Below are positions 10,441 through 21,110 of a stretch of DNA of 64,000 nucleotides, one piece after another. The notes beneath the pieces were generated by a model. The model did no database searches. It worked only from the letters and a program-made list of their open reading frames with translations, and was not told the origin of the DNA. The position numbers and the translations under genes were made by a program. The DNA lies in NCBI GenBank assembly GCA_011109175.1, contig RDEW01000015.1, forward strand, positions 1,088,882 through 1,152,881, read 5' to 3'. This DNA comes from Dicyema japonicum. Lineage: Eukaryota > Dicyemida > Rhombozoa > Dicyemidae. The stretch's first letter is position 1. The number at the start of each line of letters is the position of its first letter.

Positions 10441-13240
10441 GGTGAATGGGTCTCTAATAATTCTCGCCGGTGACATTGAACTTAATTCGGGCCTCCCTCT
10501 TCCAATTTTGCAGATAAACATAAACGGAATCAAATTCAATTACTTAAACTACGGTCTTTCATTAAAGAACAGAACATTGACCTGATTTTACTTACAGAAA
10601 GCAGACTTACTCCATTATCACCTACCAGCATTTTTCAGGATACCACTGCATCCTGACATTTCAGCAAAACTAAAATCACTAATAAACGACGGGACCACGG
10701 AAAAATCTACAAGCGTAATCGGGACTTTCAACATTACAAACATCTACGTCCCCTCCATCTTCTTGCTCAAAAGGATTCTCACTAAAGCTATCCAAAGCTA
10801 AACAACCTCGGAAACATGATATTGTGGGAGATTTCAATACTAAACATACGGCCTAGTTAAAATCACAGACGGCAGACTCAAGAGGATTATCCTTAATAAA
10901 CCAGCTCACCCTTCTGACTATCCTCAATAACCCCAGGAACCACACTAGGACTCCTTACATAGAAAACAAATCATCAACGTCCCCTGACATTACCTTCCGT
11001 TGTCAAAACCTTGCACCTGACACATTTGGAAGGTGCACTATGGATTATCTTCCGACTCAATCCAATCATTATTCGAATCAAAAAGTTCTTTACCACAGAA
11101 AAAAAGACTATTTCATTTTTCATTTTTCAACTAACTAAATAAGATTAGGATTGGCCATACTCCGAGAGAAGTCGTTCGCAATCCACGCAGCCGGCTTCCC
11201 CAACTAACATTTGTTTCTTTGTTAAAAAATTATTTTATTACAAAAAAAACTATAAAAAAGAAAATTGGAATGACTATTCAAAATAACTCTATCAGACTTT
11301 ACTAAACTTTGACCTGATGATATTTTTCTCAATAGATGAAACTATTTACTTTTTGAACAAAATTATTCTCATGGGGCGGAGAACATTCATTCCGCGCGGA
11401 TCATTTGAATTTTATAATGAAAAATTCGATCAGAACACTAAATCATTAATTAAAGAAAGAAACCGTCTAAAAATACATGTACCTTCCCTTCCCTGACAAA
11501 AAACTCAAACAAAAACTTTCAATGACGAAATATCAAAAAGGATTAGAAGAGCTGAAGCCAACAAATGGGACAAACTAGTATCTTCCATTTCAGAAATCAG
11601 CTCAGACAGTCTGAAGAGCAATCAAACAATTTGACCCAAAAGAAAATTTCAACACAGGCAACAGACGGATCAGCACAGTCTCAACAAACTTATGAAATAT
11701 TGCACCAGTATAAGCCACAAAACGTTCAGGAAAATAGATGGGTCTTCTTTATCCTCAATGAAACCGCAGAGAATTCAGCCGATTAACTTAATCTCACATT
11801 CAGATGTCAGTGAGGGTTTGAAGAGGATGAATTCTTCCCTCTCACGTTGGCCTGATTTTATCCCTGGTATCTTACTAAAACACCTTGGACCTATTGCGAT
11901 TGATTCTATCACAGTGATTTTTAACTATTCAATAAGCATGAATCAAATTCCAACTATCTAGAAACTGTCCTATATACGCCCAATCCTTAATCCTGAGAAG
12001 CCGAAGGACAATCCTGCATCATTTCGACCAATCTTTTTACTATGCACTCAAATTATTGGAAAAACTAATTCTTAATCTTATAACCCCGTCCCTCCCATGG
12101 ATTCTGAAGGGGTTATTCAACTTCTACCCACTTTACTGCCCTCAACTAATTTATCCTTGAAGGCTTTAGCACAAATCCTCGCCACTTCAAAACCGTCATT
12201 TGACGATCGATTTACAAAAGGCCTTCGACTCTGTCTCCAGGAAAATCCTAACTCGGAAATTGTTTTGCCTCTCCGTCAACCCCAATATAAAACTCTAGCT
12301 TGCTAACTTCATCAATGGAAGAAGGGCCGGGGTATACACGAATGGGACCAAATCAGTTTCAAGATTACTACCCAATTGTGTTCCACAAGGTTCCTCTTTA
12401 TCACTTATGTATGTCCGATTTGCCACATACAACCCGATAATAAAGACGATTTCCTCTTATCATATGCTGATGACCTAGAAATCGGATCCCCCGATCAAGA
12501 TCTCCTAACGGCATCAAGAAGACTACAAGAATACCTCCACAAAATTCAAATTTGGCTAAATTATTACCGGCTTGATACTGGAAAACCATCTTCGTCCTTA
12601 TTTACCTCAGACAAACGACTTTGAGAAATGACCGTGGATATATTTATCAACCAGACCAAAATACCTTTCACGAAGAAACTAAAAATCTTGGGGATCACCT
12701 TCGACATACACATGTCCTTTTCCTCTGATGTCGATGGCGTCACCGAAAGCTACTAAAGAAAACTAGGAATAATGAAATGTATTTTTCGTGGCATTAAAAA
12801 ATCCTTTCTCAGTATTGAAATAATTGTACAAACAATTCATCGAGCCATCTGTCAACTATGCCTGTGCGTCATAGGGAATCAATCTCTCCTGGACAAACAA
12901 ACAAAGAATCCGCGACATTCAGACCTCAACTGCAACTACTAATTAGTAATCTAGGGAAACTAGAAAACAAATTCCTTCATCACTAGAAGACCTTATCCGA
13001 CAAAATTGAAAGAGATCTGCAACCCTTTGCAGGCATTGCAACTCTCAACAGTACACAGTCACGACGTGTCTTATGAGAAGGGTATACATCACCCCTCTCC
13101 AATTCCTATTCCTTAAACCACCCCGCCAACCTAGAAGTCGCGTTGGATCACAGAAGGCGCACATGGAGAAAATGAAAAATCTGATAGAGGTCTTCGAGAT
13201 CACTTAATTAATTTAGTAATTAAATTAACAAATGGTGTTC
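10440..13240 (+). mobile_element. LINE L-H: endonuclease plus RT, decayed
   Basis: The longest element in the window. Near the left end a Gly-Asp-Ile-Glu-Leu-Asn-Ser-Gly motif (10469-10492) is followed by Asn-Ile-Asn-Gly-Ile, Leu-Leu-Thr-Glu-Ser and other motifs of an apurinic-type endonuclease (to about 11060). The RT follows at 11520-12640: a Pro-Asp-Phe-Ile-Pro block, Phe-Arg-Pro, and Tyr-Ala-Asp-Asp-Leu near 12463-12477. A thumb and C-terminus reach about 13170, and a GATAATAATAATTT tail lies at 13240-13262. The order matches jockey/CR1-clade elements. Many stops and frame changes, so it is inactive. Confidence 0.75.
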
Positions 13241-13254
13241 TTGGGTTGATAATA

Positions 13255-14960
13255 ATAATTTATTAACAATAACGGGGGAGAGCGGCTGCTGACATTAGGG
13301 GGTAAGCGTTTCCGCGGACAACTAAAATCTCAATTCGTCGCCTCAGCCAGACCGCTTCCCCCACGTCTTTCTTACGATGGCCAATAAATCAACTCCCAGG
13401 CGCTGTGCGATCACAACTCGAACACAGCCATCGTCCAAAAGGGTCCCCAGAGAGGAACACGGAGTGCATCCAGCCATGCTCCGCTCCATACATAGGATAT
13501 CTTGGACCAAAAGACTTCCACTTGAGAGCGACGACAGATATGCTGAAAAAGCGATCTTCAGCGCCGACCTGAGATTCGTACCTCGGAGGCGTGTAGGAAG
13601 CTTACATTGATTCCAACTCGGCACGTCAAAGTGGATGTTTAGAAGCGATTCGGCTGATTTACTCAATGTCCTATCCAGTGACATGCTTGAACCAGGGAGA
13701 ACACGGAGAGCGTATTAGAGTTTGGACAAGCCGATGCTATCCTTAAAAAAGAACGCTGCATGAGCATCGAGTAAGAGAGTTTCTCCATAACTTTAGAAAC
13801 ATCCTCCTTTGTTAGTAGATAACTCCGCAGTTCTTTTTTCTCAAGTGGAAACCCAAAAAAGTATGTCCGCTCCCTAGCTACGACAGTAATTCCAGGTAGT
13901 ATCGAGTTAAAAAACTCAACCACGTAAACAAGTGGGTCCTCTTTTTGGACTCCAGTCTCCGAAAAGATAAATCCTGTCTCCGAAAACAAGTGAAGAGTTG
14001 GTTCCATAAGCGAGGTAGACGAGTGGAATAAGTTCCGGGCTCGTTTGCTTGTAGTTTCGAAAATTTGATCCCTCCGCAGTGAATCGAAGGCATTATAGAT
14101 GTCCAGCTTGACCCTAATGTGGTGGGTTTTGTCCGTCTTTCTGTCCAAAAAAGCACCTCGTAGCATGGACCGCCACCTCGCATCCGTTCCTTACACCGAC
14201 CTCTAGTTGGAGGGGGAAAATTCTTCAGATATTCTCGGACAGACAATACTGCATGCAATTTTAGCAGTCAGCCTTCTGAAATGATTTCCGACCGCGATGG
14301 GGCGGATCCCACCTTCGGGTTTTTTTAAGGCCAGTAGATGTGCGCTAAAAAAAAAACTCCCTTGCGTGAGTAGGAATATATCTGTTCAAAATACGCATAA
14401 CCAGCTTTGTAATTGATTTCATAAAGTTGCAGTCAACTTCTGCAGTAGACCCGATTGTAAGATCCTTGATGTGACCTGGCCGCAAGCAATCGAGACCTCC
14501 ACTGCTACTCGTCGCAAACGACGAAATGCCGCGCCGCATCTCGCCTTTGCTGACGATCGTTCTTGGCAAATTTCCAGTCCAACATGTCACCTAATACTTA
14601 TTGACATCTCTTATCACTTATTCAAAAATGAATGGATTTATTCCCAAAAGATTAAAGTTATAAATAACTAGGACGACAGAATGACGAAGGCGTAACAAAA
14701 AGGGTTCAATTTGTCCAGAATAAGAGGGATGACTGAATTCAGCCGGATGACGGCACCGAGCGGGTCGACATCCATACAGTATGCGCAGTCCCATTTGTAA
14801 AGAGATCTCCCAGCCAATTTCAACATTCGAACACACACGAGGTGGAAATATCTCCTGCAAGATGTACAATTCAAATCGTACTTCCTCGCGTTGCAATATC
14901 CGCAAGACTCGCACAGCTCTTTCGATCTCGCAGGTAAAAGTAGTATTTCTTCGAATGTAA
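13255..14960 (-). mobile_element. PHD-RT LINE, internally deleted
   Basis: Minus-strand element. From 14960 downward: a PHD-like zinc finger (Cys-x2-Cys-x2-Cys..., Cys-x2-Cys, His-x2-Cys, Cys-x2-Cys) at about 14760-14930. Next comes an RT start with Ser-Gly-Gly-Leu-Asp-Cys-Leu-Arg-Pro-Gly-His (about 14490) and Gly-Gly-Ile-Arg-Pro-Ile-Ala-Val-Gly (14290-14320). A palm block with Asp-Ile-Tyr-Asn-Ala-Phe-Asp-Ser-Leu-Arg-Arg-Asp lies at ~14080, then Gly-Val-Gln-x-x-Asp-Pro-Leu at ~13940. The catalytic Asp-Asp segment that should follow is missing, so the RT core carries an internal deletion. A C-terminal block rich in Leu-Ser-Ser precedes a GC-rich 3' end and TTATTATTA tail at 13255. Confidence 0.72.
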
Positions 14961-15555
14961 CGTCATAGGTTTTCTAAACGTTCATAAATCTGGCGAATAA
15001 CAGATCTTTATAGAGTCACATAACTTTCTTCAAAATAAAAGATTCCAATATAAACACAAACTTGAAGTTTATTCCCCATATATGTATTTTTCTGAAGGGT
15101 TATTAAGTAAACTTTTTTTACTTGCTCTTCAGTTTAGAAACATTTTAATTACTTCGAGATCGGAATCTCTTTTAACTCTTGTTCATCATGAACACGTTTT
15201 CTCTTTTCTCCCGTTTATCCAAAATATACATTCAAAATGAGAAACACATGCTTTTGTCGAATCCAAAATCAGTATTTTTGTTCTCTCCGTTTAGGTTTCT
15301 CTAAAATTATCTCAGGTAAAGTTCAAAGCACCAATTATGCTTTCTAAATTATTTTGAGGGTAACTCTCTCTGTGGCCCTCAGGATCTTAATAAGATTGGA
15401 AAGAAATTGGAATGTAAAACGACCTAGGAAGACTCTATGGTCGGATGCTATAGACAACTCGCTGGAGACGTCTTCATCAATATTTTAAATAATTATTAGT
15501 AATTTAAAAAATATAATTATTTTTATAACATAAATAAAATCTTAAATTGTTTAGT
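14960..15555. other. AT-rich intergenic region upstream of GPR107-like gene
   Basis: No coding frame or repeat recognised. It probably contains the promoter of the gene that starts at 15556, but no specific element can be defended. Confidence 0.4.
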
Positions 15556-17179
15556 ATGCTATTTTTTCTGTTATTTTTTCGTGTGTTTTGTCGAATCCAT
15601 GAAATCGAACTAAAGGTTTTTATTATGACTTTCTTAACTCCACAGAATGAAGAAAGGTCATTTTTTCCTATTAGCACCTTTGGATTTTTCGAAAGTGGAA
15701 TTTTGCAGATAAATATCAAAAATTTGTCTTTTACTTTGATTCCTAATCGTGTTCATCAGATTAAGCAAACTGAATTCTCCAATCAATTCTCTGATCACCA
15801 CTTTATGCTTTCACTTGTAAAATACGATGGAGTTGGCACCCTATACACATCAGTATTTGATATTTCTTAAATTAAGGAAAGTCTCTGCTCATCTAATTGG
15901 TCCTCACTTGTCGATCCCTTACTGATAATTAACTTTGACTTCCAAAATTTAAAGTAATTTGTGGTAAAACTCCAGGGTTCGAATAAATCGCCTCAACAGC
16001 GATAGCATAGTGGTCGGTCCCCCTGTAATAAATATGAACGAATCTCCAGTTCCGATTGGGCCCCCTTTAATCCAAAAGTACATCGTGCCTGATCACTCTT
16101 GGGATTCCTTTTCTCTGACATACAAAAACGGAATATACAGCACTGACGTGAATTTTTTTCTCTAATTGACAGATGGTGATTTTTATGGGTAAGAAAAGTG
16201 GAGGAGAGTATACTCTTACTACCACAACTGTAAAAGGTCCGATAAAGTCTCGCTTATCGCGGATCTCACTGAAATAAACGAGGACAGCTATCTTTCTGCT
16301 GGGAAATTCCATTACCGATGATCTATGTTGCCTTTACAGCCCTCTATATGCTCGCAGCTATATCCTGGTGCTGTATTTTGCGTTGGTCTCACAGGTTTCA
16401 CTTTAGATGACTTTTAGAGGACTCGGACCCCACTATATGATGCTCATTGTGGTTATTCTTAAAACTATTTCCCTTCTATTCCTCGACGTTTGTGCATTTA
16501 TAAATTTAGTTGAATTATTTCTTTGTAAAAACCCACGGACTCAATGATCCAGCATTAGCGACTATTTTCTACATCACCCACGTGTTTGTTTGTTGTTTTA
16601 CTGTTTAGTATTAAGGGAGCCTTTATGGTGACTACAATTGCTCTTATTGGGGCTGGCTGGATATTTATTAAGCACATTTTGTCTCCCTGTGATAAAAAAC
16701 TATTTTTGCTGCTGATTCCTCTGCAGATTCTTGCTAACATTGCCTACTTTGTAATTGAAGAGAATCGTCAGTTTAGTCGTGCCTTTAAGGCGTGCAAACT
16801 AATATTTTTAGTAGTGGACATTATGTGCTGTGGAATTCTCTTATTTCCTTTCATTCAGTATTACAGTAATATTACTCCTAGTTCTATCCGTCTATTGCAA
16901 TCCTCCCCTAAATGCGATCACAAGTCCAAGATTAATCTTGCCAAACTGAAACTATTTCGCAGGTTCTACTTTTTGGTGATATGCTATCTGTATTTATCAA
17001 GAGTCCTCGTTTATTTCCTTAATGTAATCTTTAATTTGATTCTCAGGTGGTTCTTCCTTATCAACTATTTTGGTTAACTGTAGTATTATCTGAAATGATA
17101 ACTCTACTCTTTTTTCATTGTTACTGCTTGGTGCTTTCATCCATCAAGAATGGATAATTACGTCGCATTGGTGGAATAA
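15556..17179 (+). CDS. GPR107: GPR107/GPR108-like seven-transmembrane (LUSTR) protein
   Basis: A Golgi/secretory-pathway seven-helix protein of the LUSTR family. A hydrophobic signal peptide is followed by Ile-Ser-Thr-Phe-Gly-Phe-Phe-Glu-Ser-Gly, the family's N-terminal domain signature. The lumenal domain reads Asp-Ser-Tyr-Leu-Ser-Ala-Gly before helix 1. The best conserved block is Ala-Leu-Ile-Gly-Ala-Gly-Trp-x-Phe-Ile-Lys-His-Ile-Leu-Ser (about 16640-16685), then Pro-Leu-Gln-x-Leu-Ala-Asn. It ends Trp-Cys-Phe-His-Pro-Ser-Arg-Met-Asp-Asn-Tyr, like the family's C-terminus. Exons join across small introns (about 24, 22, 51, 23, 28, 25 and 23 nt). Two single-base frame slips remain: one base short at CC 16309-16310 and one T too many at 17110-17115. 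The rest is well conserved, so I favour sequence errors over a pseudogene. Confidence 0.85.
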
Positions 17180-17610
17180 ATTTGCACTAATTCTTGTGAC
17201 AGCAATTATTTGCTTGATATGTCTCTATGTAATTTTGGCTAATTATTTTTAATTTTTGTTTTATTCTTGGTACTAAAATAACGTCCACAAAAATCGATGT
17301 TTTTTTCTAAGAATTATTCATTGATTATTGATAATCGATTATTATTTAACCATTTTACTTTCATAATAACTTTTGCTTTACAAGCAATGTAATCGAAAAT
17401 ATGATTTCTGATAATAATTTCTTTAATCTGATAAGTTTAATTCTCAAATAGGATGTGTGGATTAAATTTAATTGATTAGATATCACCAGGGTGATAATAA
17501 ATATTCTTTTCTGACTCATTTATCATTCTTTCCGTCTTTCAACCATATTTAATGAGGTTTACTAATAATTTAAAATATTGTTGGAAAAATAGGAGTTTAT
17601 TCCAGGGAAC
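17180..17610. other. AT-rich spacer
   Basis: The 3' flank of the GPR107-like gene. A short palindromic AT run (GATAATCGATTATTATTTAA, near 17330) is present, but nothing coding is recognised. Confidence 0.4.
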
Positions 17611-17870
17611 CCACATAAAGAATTGGCCGCGTGGCGCCAATGTGATGCTATGTGTCAAGTGGGTCAAAATTTTAATATCTTTCTTTCCGATGGCGTCATT
17701 GGATCCACTTTACTGAGGAGACGCTTAATGCCTGGCCGGCATCAAGAGGATCCATCTATTCTTTCCCCGGGGAAAATGTCGTTACCTGGAGACAAGTTCT
17801 GGAACGAGTCAGGATCAAAGAGTTAGTTAGTTTGGTTACTCTTGGTTTTTGGAATAAATTTAATTCCAGG
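17610..17870 (+). mobile_element. LINE L-D 3'-terminal fragment, left copy
   Basis: The last ~260 bp of the L-D family: a GTGGCGCCA start, a block encoding Pro-Gly-Arg-His-Gln-Glu-Asp-Pro, then the 3' end AGTTAGTTAGTTTGG followed by an AATAAATTT-like tail. The same sequence occurs inverted at 18960-19205, and again at 34860-35660 and 54480-54730. Confidence 0.65.
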
Positions 17871-17977
17871 TAACCCACATAATTTTTATTTCATAATGAA
17901 TAAAAATAGTTATAGGAAAGTATAGTCTTGTTTGCCTTAAAAAATGAATTTGTAGTAAACTATACCATTTCAGGTTT

Positions 17978-18163
17978 AAAGTGGGTCTTACCAAAAGCAA
18001 AGTGGGTCTTACCAAAGCAAAGTGGGTCTTACCAAAGCAAAGTGGTCTTACCAAAGCAAAGTGGGTCTTACCAAGCAAAGTGGTTCTTAAAAGCAAAGTG
18101 TTCTTACCAAAGCAAAGTGGTTCTTACCAAAATAAAAGTGGTTCTTACCAAAATCAAAAGTGA
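17978..18163 (+). repeat. Tandem ~20-bp subterminal repeat
   Basis: Nine or so copies of a unit close to AAGCAAAGTGGGTCTTACCA. The left copies are near-perfect; those to the right are shortened or altered (GTGGTTCTTACCAAAATAAA). The unit is part of the terminal inverted repeat, so the array extends it inward and could act as multiple transposase-binding sites. The right end of the element has only one copy. Confidence 0.8.
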
Positions 18164-18301
18164 GACAATAAAATTATTTAATAAACCATTTCATCATTAT
18201 TTAACACCGTTGGGGCCAACCTCTGAATTCTAGCAATTACGGTGTTGCATAGAGATGGAGTGATTATACATAATGAAGTAATAAATTTTTTCTTTATTTA
18301 A

Positions 18302-18590
18302 TTAACTATTGCCTTTCTCTGGTTCATAACTGATATCTTTCAAAAAATAACAGGCACCGTCCAAGTGGACTCGAATGGTTTCTTTTGAAACATTTAAGCT
18401 GAAATTAGAATTTAAAAGAATTCTCAAGGTCTCAAGAGTAATCCTAGGGTTAATTTCGAGCTGTTCAACACAATAATCTTTATGTTGATCAAGAAATTTT
18501 TTTGCTTTTGATTCCCCTCGCTGATCAGGTTTGTTGTTCAATCAACGATAAGTAGTAGTTTTCGGAACATCGAGAGATTTTGCATTTTGC
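18302..18590 (-). pseudogene. Tc1/mariner-like transposase N-terminal remnant
   Basis: The minus strand encodes two helix-turn-helix-like segments. The first, Ala-Lys-Ser-Leu-Asp-Val-Pro-Lys-Thr-Thr-Thr-Tyr-Arg, is separated by an in-frame TGA from the second. The second includes Ile-Thr-Leu-Glu-Thr-Leu-Arg and Val-Ser-Lys-Glu-Thr-Ile-Arg-Val-His-Leu, the order of the paired DNA-binding domain of Tc1/IS630-type transposases. The catalytic DDE domain is absent, and the stop plus truncation make it non-functional. Confidence 0.65.
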
Positions 18591-18959
18591 ATCGTCACTT
18601 TTGCAATTGATCTCGACACTTTTGCAATTGCAATTAATCTCACCCTATAACAACAAATAATTTTTGTTCCACTTTGCTTTTGGTAAGACCCACTTTAAAC
18701 CTGAAATGAGAGTACTTAATCTCTCAATAAAGGGATTTTCAAACGTCACTATTTTATTTTTACTTTTGTGAGATCAGAAAATCTTTATAAAGGCTGGTTT
18801 TGTAACTTTGATTGTCACTAACCGAATTAAAGCTCTTTTTTAATTTTTTTATGAATTCTTAAAATTATTTGAAAAAAATGGGTCTCCTTTGCAGTACTCA
18901 AAGAATACATTTTCTGTATTGAAAATTAGTTTATTTGTTTATTGTAGTTTAAATAAATT

Positions 18960-19205
18960 AAAAATTATTCTAAAGACCGAGGGTAACCAAACTAACTAAC
19001 TCCTTGATCCCGAATCGTTCCAGCATTCCAGAACTTGTCTCCAGGTAACGAGATTGTCCCCCGGGGAAAGAATACTGGATCCTCTTGATGCCGACCATGC
19101 ATTGGGCGTCTCCTCAGTAAGGTGGATCCAATTCCGCCATCGAAGAAAGGAAAATAATTTATGACCAACTAGCCATATAGTACCAGATGGTGCCACGCTG
19201 CCAAT
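18960..19205 (-). mobile_element. LINE L-D 3'-terminal fragment, inverted copy
   Basis: Reverse-complement partner of 17610-17870, with ~80% similarity by eye. It has the same AACTAACTAACT 3' junction, the same GGGGAAAGAATA and GGATCC blocks, and ends at GTGGCACC-like sequence. It reads as residues Ala-Trp-Ser-Ala-Ser-Arg-Gly-Ser on the minus strand. Confidence 0.65.
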
Positions 19206-19224
19206 CTTAAATTGGATTATATAA

Positions 19225-19720
19225 ATATTTAGTTAGTTAAGTAACCCCAGTCTCACTAACTTGTAGGAGGCCAGCAAGCTATTAAGTAGTACGCAGCAGA
19301 TGTTGGTCGCTCCCATAGATCGGTCAGTTCCGGCATTGTGAAGAAACGTTGAGCCAATTCATGACATTGAAATAGGTGATTTGTTGTCAGCACGTGGAGG
19401 TTGCAAAATGGGCAGAGTATATCATATGTTGGTAGCTATGGGTGGTGCCCACATCGTAGACGAGCCAGGTTTACTCATACGTCCTTTGAAAGAGAGGATT
19501 CTGATTGGTCTATTGGAGGAGGGGGTGGCTGTAATATTTTATTGTCTCCGAGTCTTCGGATGCTTCTCGTAGAAACAAAATCGTGTATCTGTTTCAGACG
19601 ACTCCTGTCATTGGGGATGGAAGGAATGGATGATAACATTCGAGACAGGTCACTGGTTGTCATAATAATTTTCCTTTTGTTTTGCGGCCGTGATCTCTGG
19701 TGTTATTTTAATTATTAATC
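19225..19720 (-). mobile_element. LINE L-M C-terminal/3' fragment
   Basis: The minus strand, in pieces, reads Leu-Arg-Cys-Gly-His-His-Pro...Cys-Pro-Phe-Cys...His-Leu-Phe-Gln-Cys-His, the zinc-knuckle end typical of R1/jockey-type polyproteins. A 3' end containing AGTTAGTGAG and GGGGTTACTTAACTAAC follows. The same 3' end is at 48180-48330 and, more diverged, at 56930-57015. Confidence 0.6.
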
Positions 19721-20039
19721 CTGATTGCTGGTAATCCCTTTCCTTCTCAACTCCCTATTATTCCCCATCTCCACATCAGAGTCAGTTGAAATATCTCTGT
19801 TAAAGTCTAGTGGGATGTCCTCACGGCAGTTCCACAAATTGAGAGGTAGCAGAGGTTTACCTTAATCAGAAACCTCTTGCGCTTTTTTCCTTGTAGTTTA
19901 TTTAGTTATTTTGTTAACTCCAAAATTACGAGGAGGATAAAAGTTATCGTCTATTTAAGTGATTCCGGTGTCCACACCATTCTTTTTCCTGCGGTTAGTT
20001 TCGAAGTCCTGGATTAATCTCCACAATGAGGAAGGTTTC

Positions 20040-20640
20040 TTCTCGGGCAGGCGTTTAGATATAGTTTGATGTTTGGCCCGAGGGGATGGTCAGGGACTTT
20101 GCCATCTTGAGGAAGTCCCGGTGGTGTTCCGTAAGGTATTTCATAATTGAGGGGACGTTTATTGTTCTCCGTAATAACAATCACAATAGTATTCTAAGAC
20201 ATCAGTTTTGTAAAACTTCCGGCTTGCTCTGTGCCGATAGTGATAAGGGGGTAATTCATGTAGCACAGGGGTACTCGATACTAGGTAGAACAAATTGCTT
20301 GTATTGTAGCTCCATCGATGGGGGAAGATAATGGGGAGTAAGTAAAAGCCTTGAGAATTCTAATTTTCTTTTGATCTCGTGGTTACCAGGTCCACTTGAT
20401 GAGTGAATGTAAGAAGAGGATACAAAACTATTGAAAGGGTCTTCTTGATGGGGATCGTGGGATCATACAATTTGTTTCTCTCGTTGGTCGTATTTCTTTT
20501 AGTGATGAAATAAACGTCGTTACATGTGACTTTCCTGGTGATATATTTAGACGGTTCTTCAAGAACCAAAGACTCATGAGGTTTAATATCTCTCACACGG
20601 ACCGTGTTGCCTCCTTGAGAGTACAGACCCAAAACATCTA
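20040..20640 (-). repeat. L-K repeat, copy 1 (coding-like, unrecognised)
   Basis: Similar to 48560-48940 on the same strand. The shared blocks include TTCATAATTGAGGGGACGTTTA and a stretch near GGTTACCAGGTCCACTTGATG. Minus-strand frames contain a ~90-codon run (20360-20632) and an Asn-Val-Pro-Ser-Ile-Met-Lys-Tyr-Leu block that lines up with the other copy. I cannot name the protein; a retroelement gag or pol part is the likely source. Confidence 0.45.
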
Positions 20641-20736
20641 TGTCTTATAGAATTTACAATTCCCTCCCAAGTCTACACAATAGGAATAATACTAAATTTT
20701 TATATTTGAGACAACTCTCCAAAGAGGAAGTCGTAT

Positions 20737-21110
20737 TTGTGTAGTTTTTATGACTTCATAATTTATGATGTCTCTTTAAACCCTTTCGTATCTAAGAAAC
20801 GGTTGAAGACGTACATTGACCAGATCGAAGTGCGTTATAATAGAAGCTTTCTTTCAGTCGCACATGAAAAGTCTGGTCTTAGGATAACTGGAAGCAGGAG
20901 GCTGGATAACCTAAAGAACACATTACAAGACATATTTTGGAAGAAGACTATGAAATACTTTGGCCTCCTTATTGACGAGGGAGGTAATTTTATAGAACAT
21001 GTTAAAATACATAAGAAAAAAGCCACGAGAGCTCTGTTCTGCGTAAGAAAGTCAAAACTCGAGCAGGAGACCTTTTTCATGTTATCAAATCCTCCTTATA
21101 TGGTTTAGAG
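20737..21110 (+). mobile_element. LINE RT thumb-region fragment
   Basis: One open frame of 123 codons that follows the position where a Tyr-Ala-Asp-Asp box should be. It contains Leu-Lys-Thr-Tyr-Ile-Asp-Gln-Ile-Glu, Phe-Leu-Ser-Val-Ala-x-Glu-Lys-Ser, Met-Lys-Tyr-Phe-Gly-Leu-Leu-Ile-Asp-Glu-Gly and Lys-Lys-Ala-Thr-Arg-Ala-Leu, the usual order in the thumb of jockey/CR1-like RTs. Both ends are truncated. Confidence 0.55.

Larger units (their letters stand above)
17966..18708. mobile_element. 743-bp DNA transposon with perfect 40-bp inverted repeats
   Basis: The sequence 17966-18005 (CATTTCAGGTTTAAAGTGGG...) recurs exactly as reverse complement at 18669-18708, giving 40 of 40 matching bases. 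The inside left flank is a tandem array built from the end of the same repeat (17978-18163). The right half encodes a Tc1/mariner-like transposase remnant on the minus strand. Tc1/mariner elements duplicate TA; a TA occurs close to both ends (17963-17964, 18713-18714) but not flush with the repeat, so the exact boundary is uncertain. It is non-autonomous as it stands. Confidence 0.8.

Noticed and set aside
16067-16312. 81-residue minus-strand ORF
   Set aside because: Antisense shadow of the GPR107-like gene.
15556-17179. GPR107-like locus as a pseudogene
   Set aside because: Only two one-base slips, both at homopolymers, with well conserved sequence on both sides and intact splice sites; error is more likely.
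17966-18163. CRISPR-like array
   Set aside because: Repeats are contiguous with no unique spacers, and the DNA is animal; it is a subterminal tandem repeat.
17928-18233. 101- and 60-residue repetitive Lys/Gln/Ser ORFs
   Set aside because: They are translations of the 20-bp subterminal repeat array of the DNA transposon.
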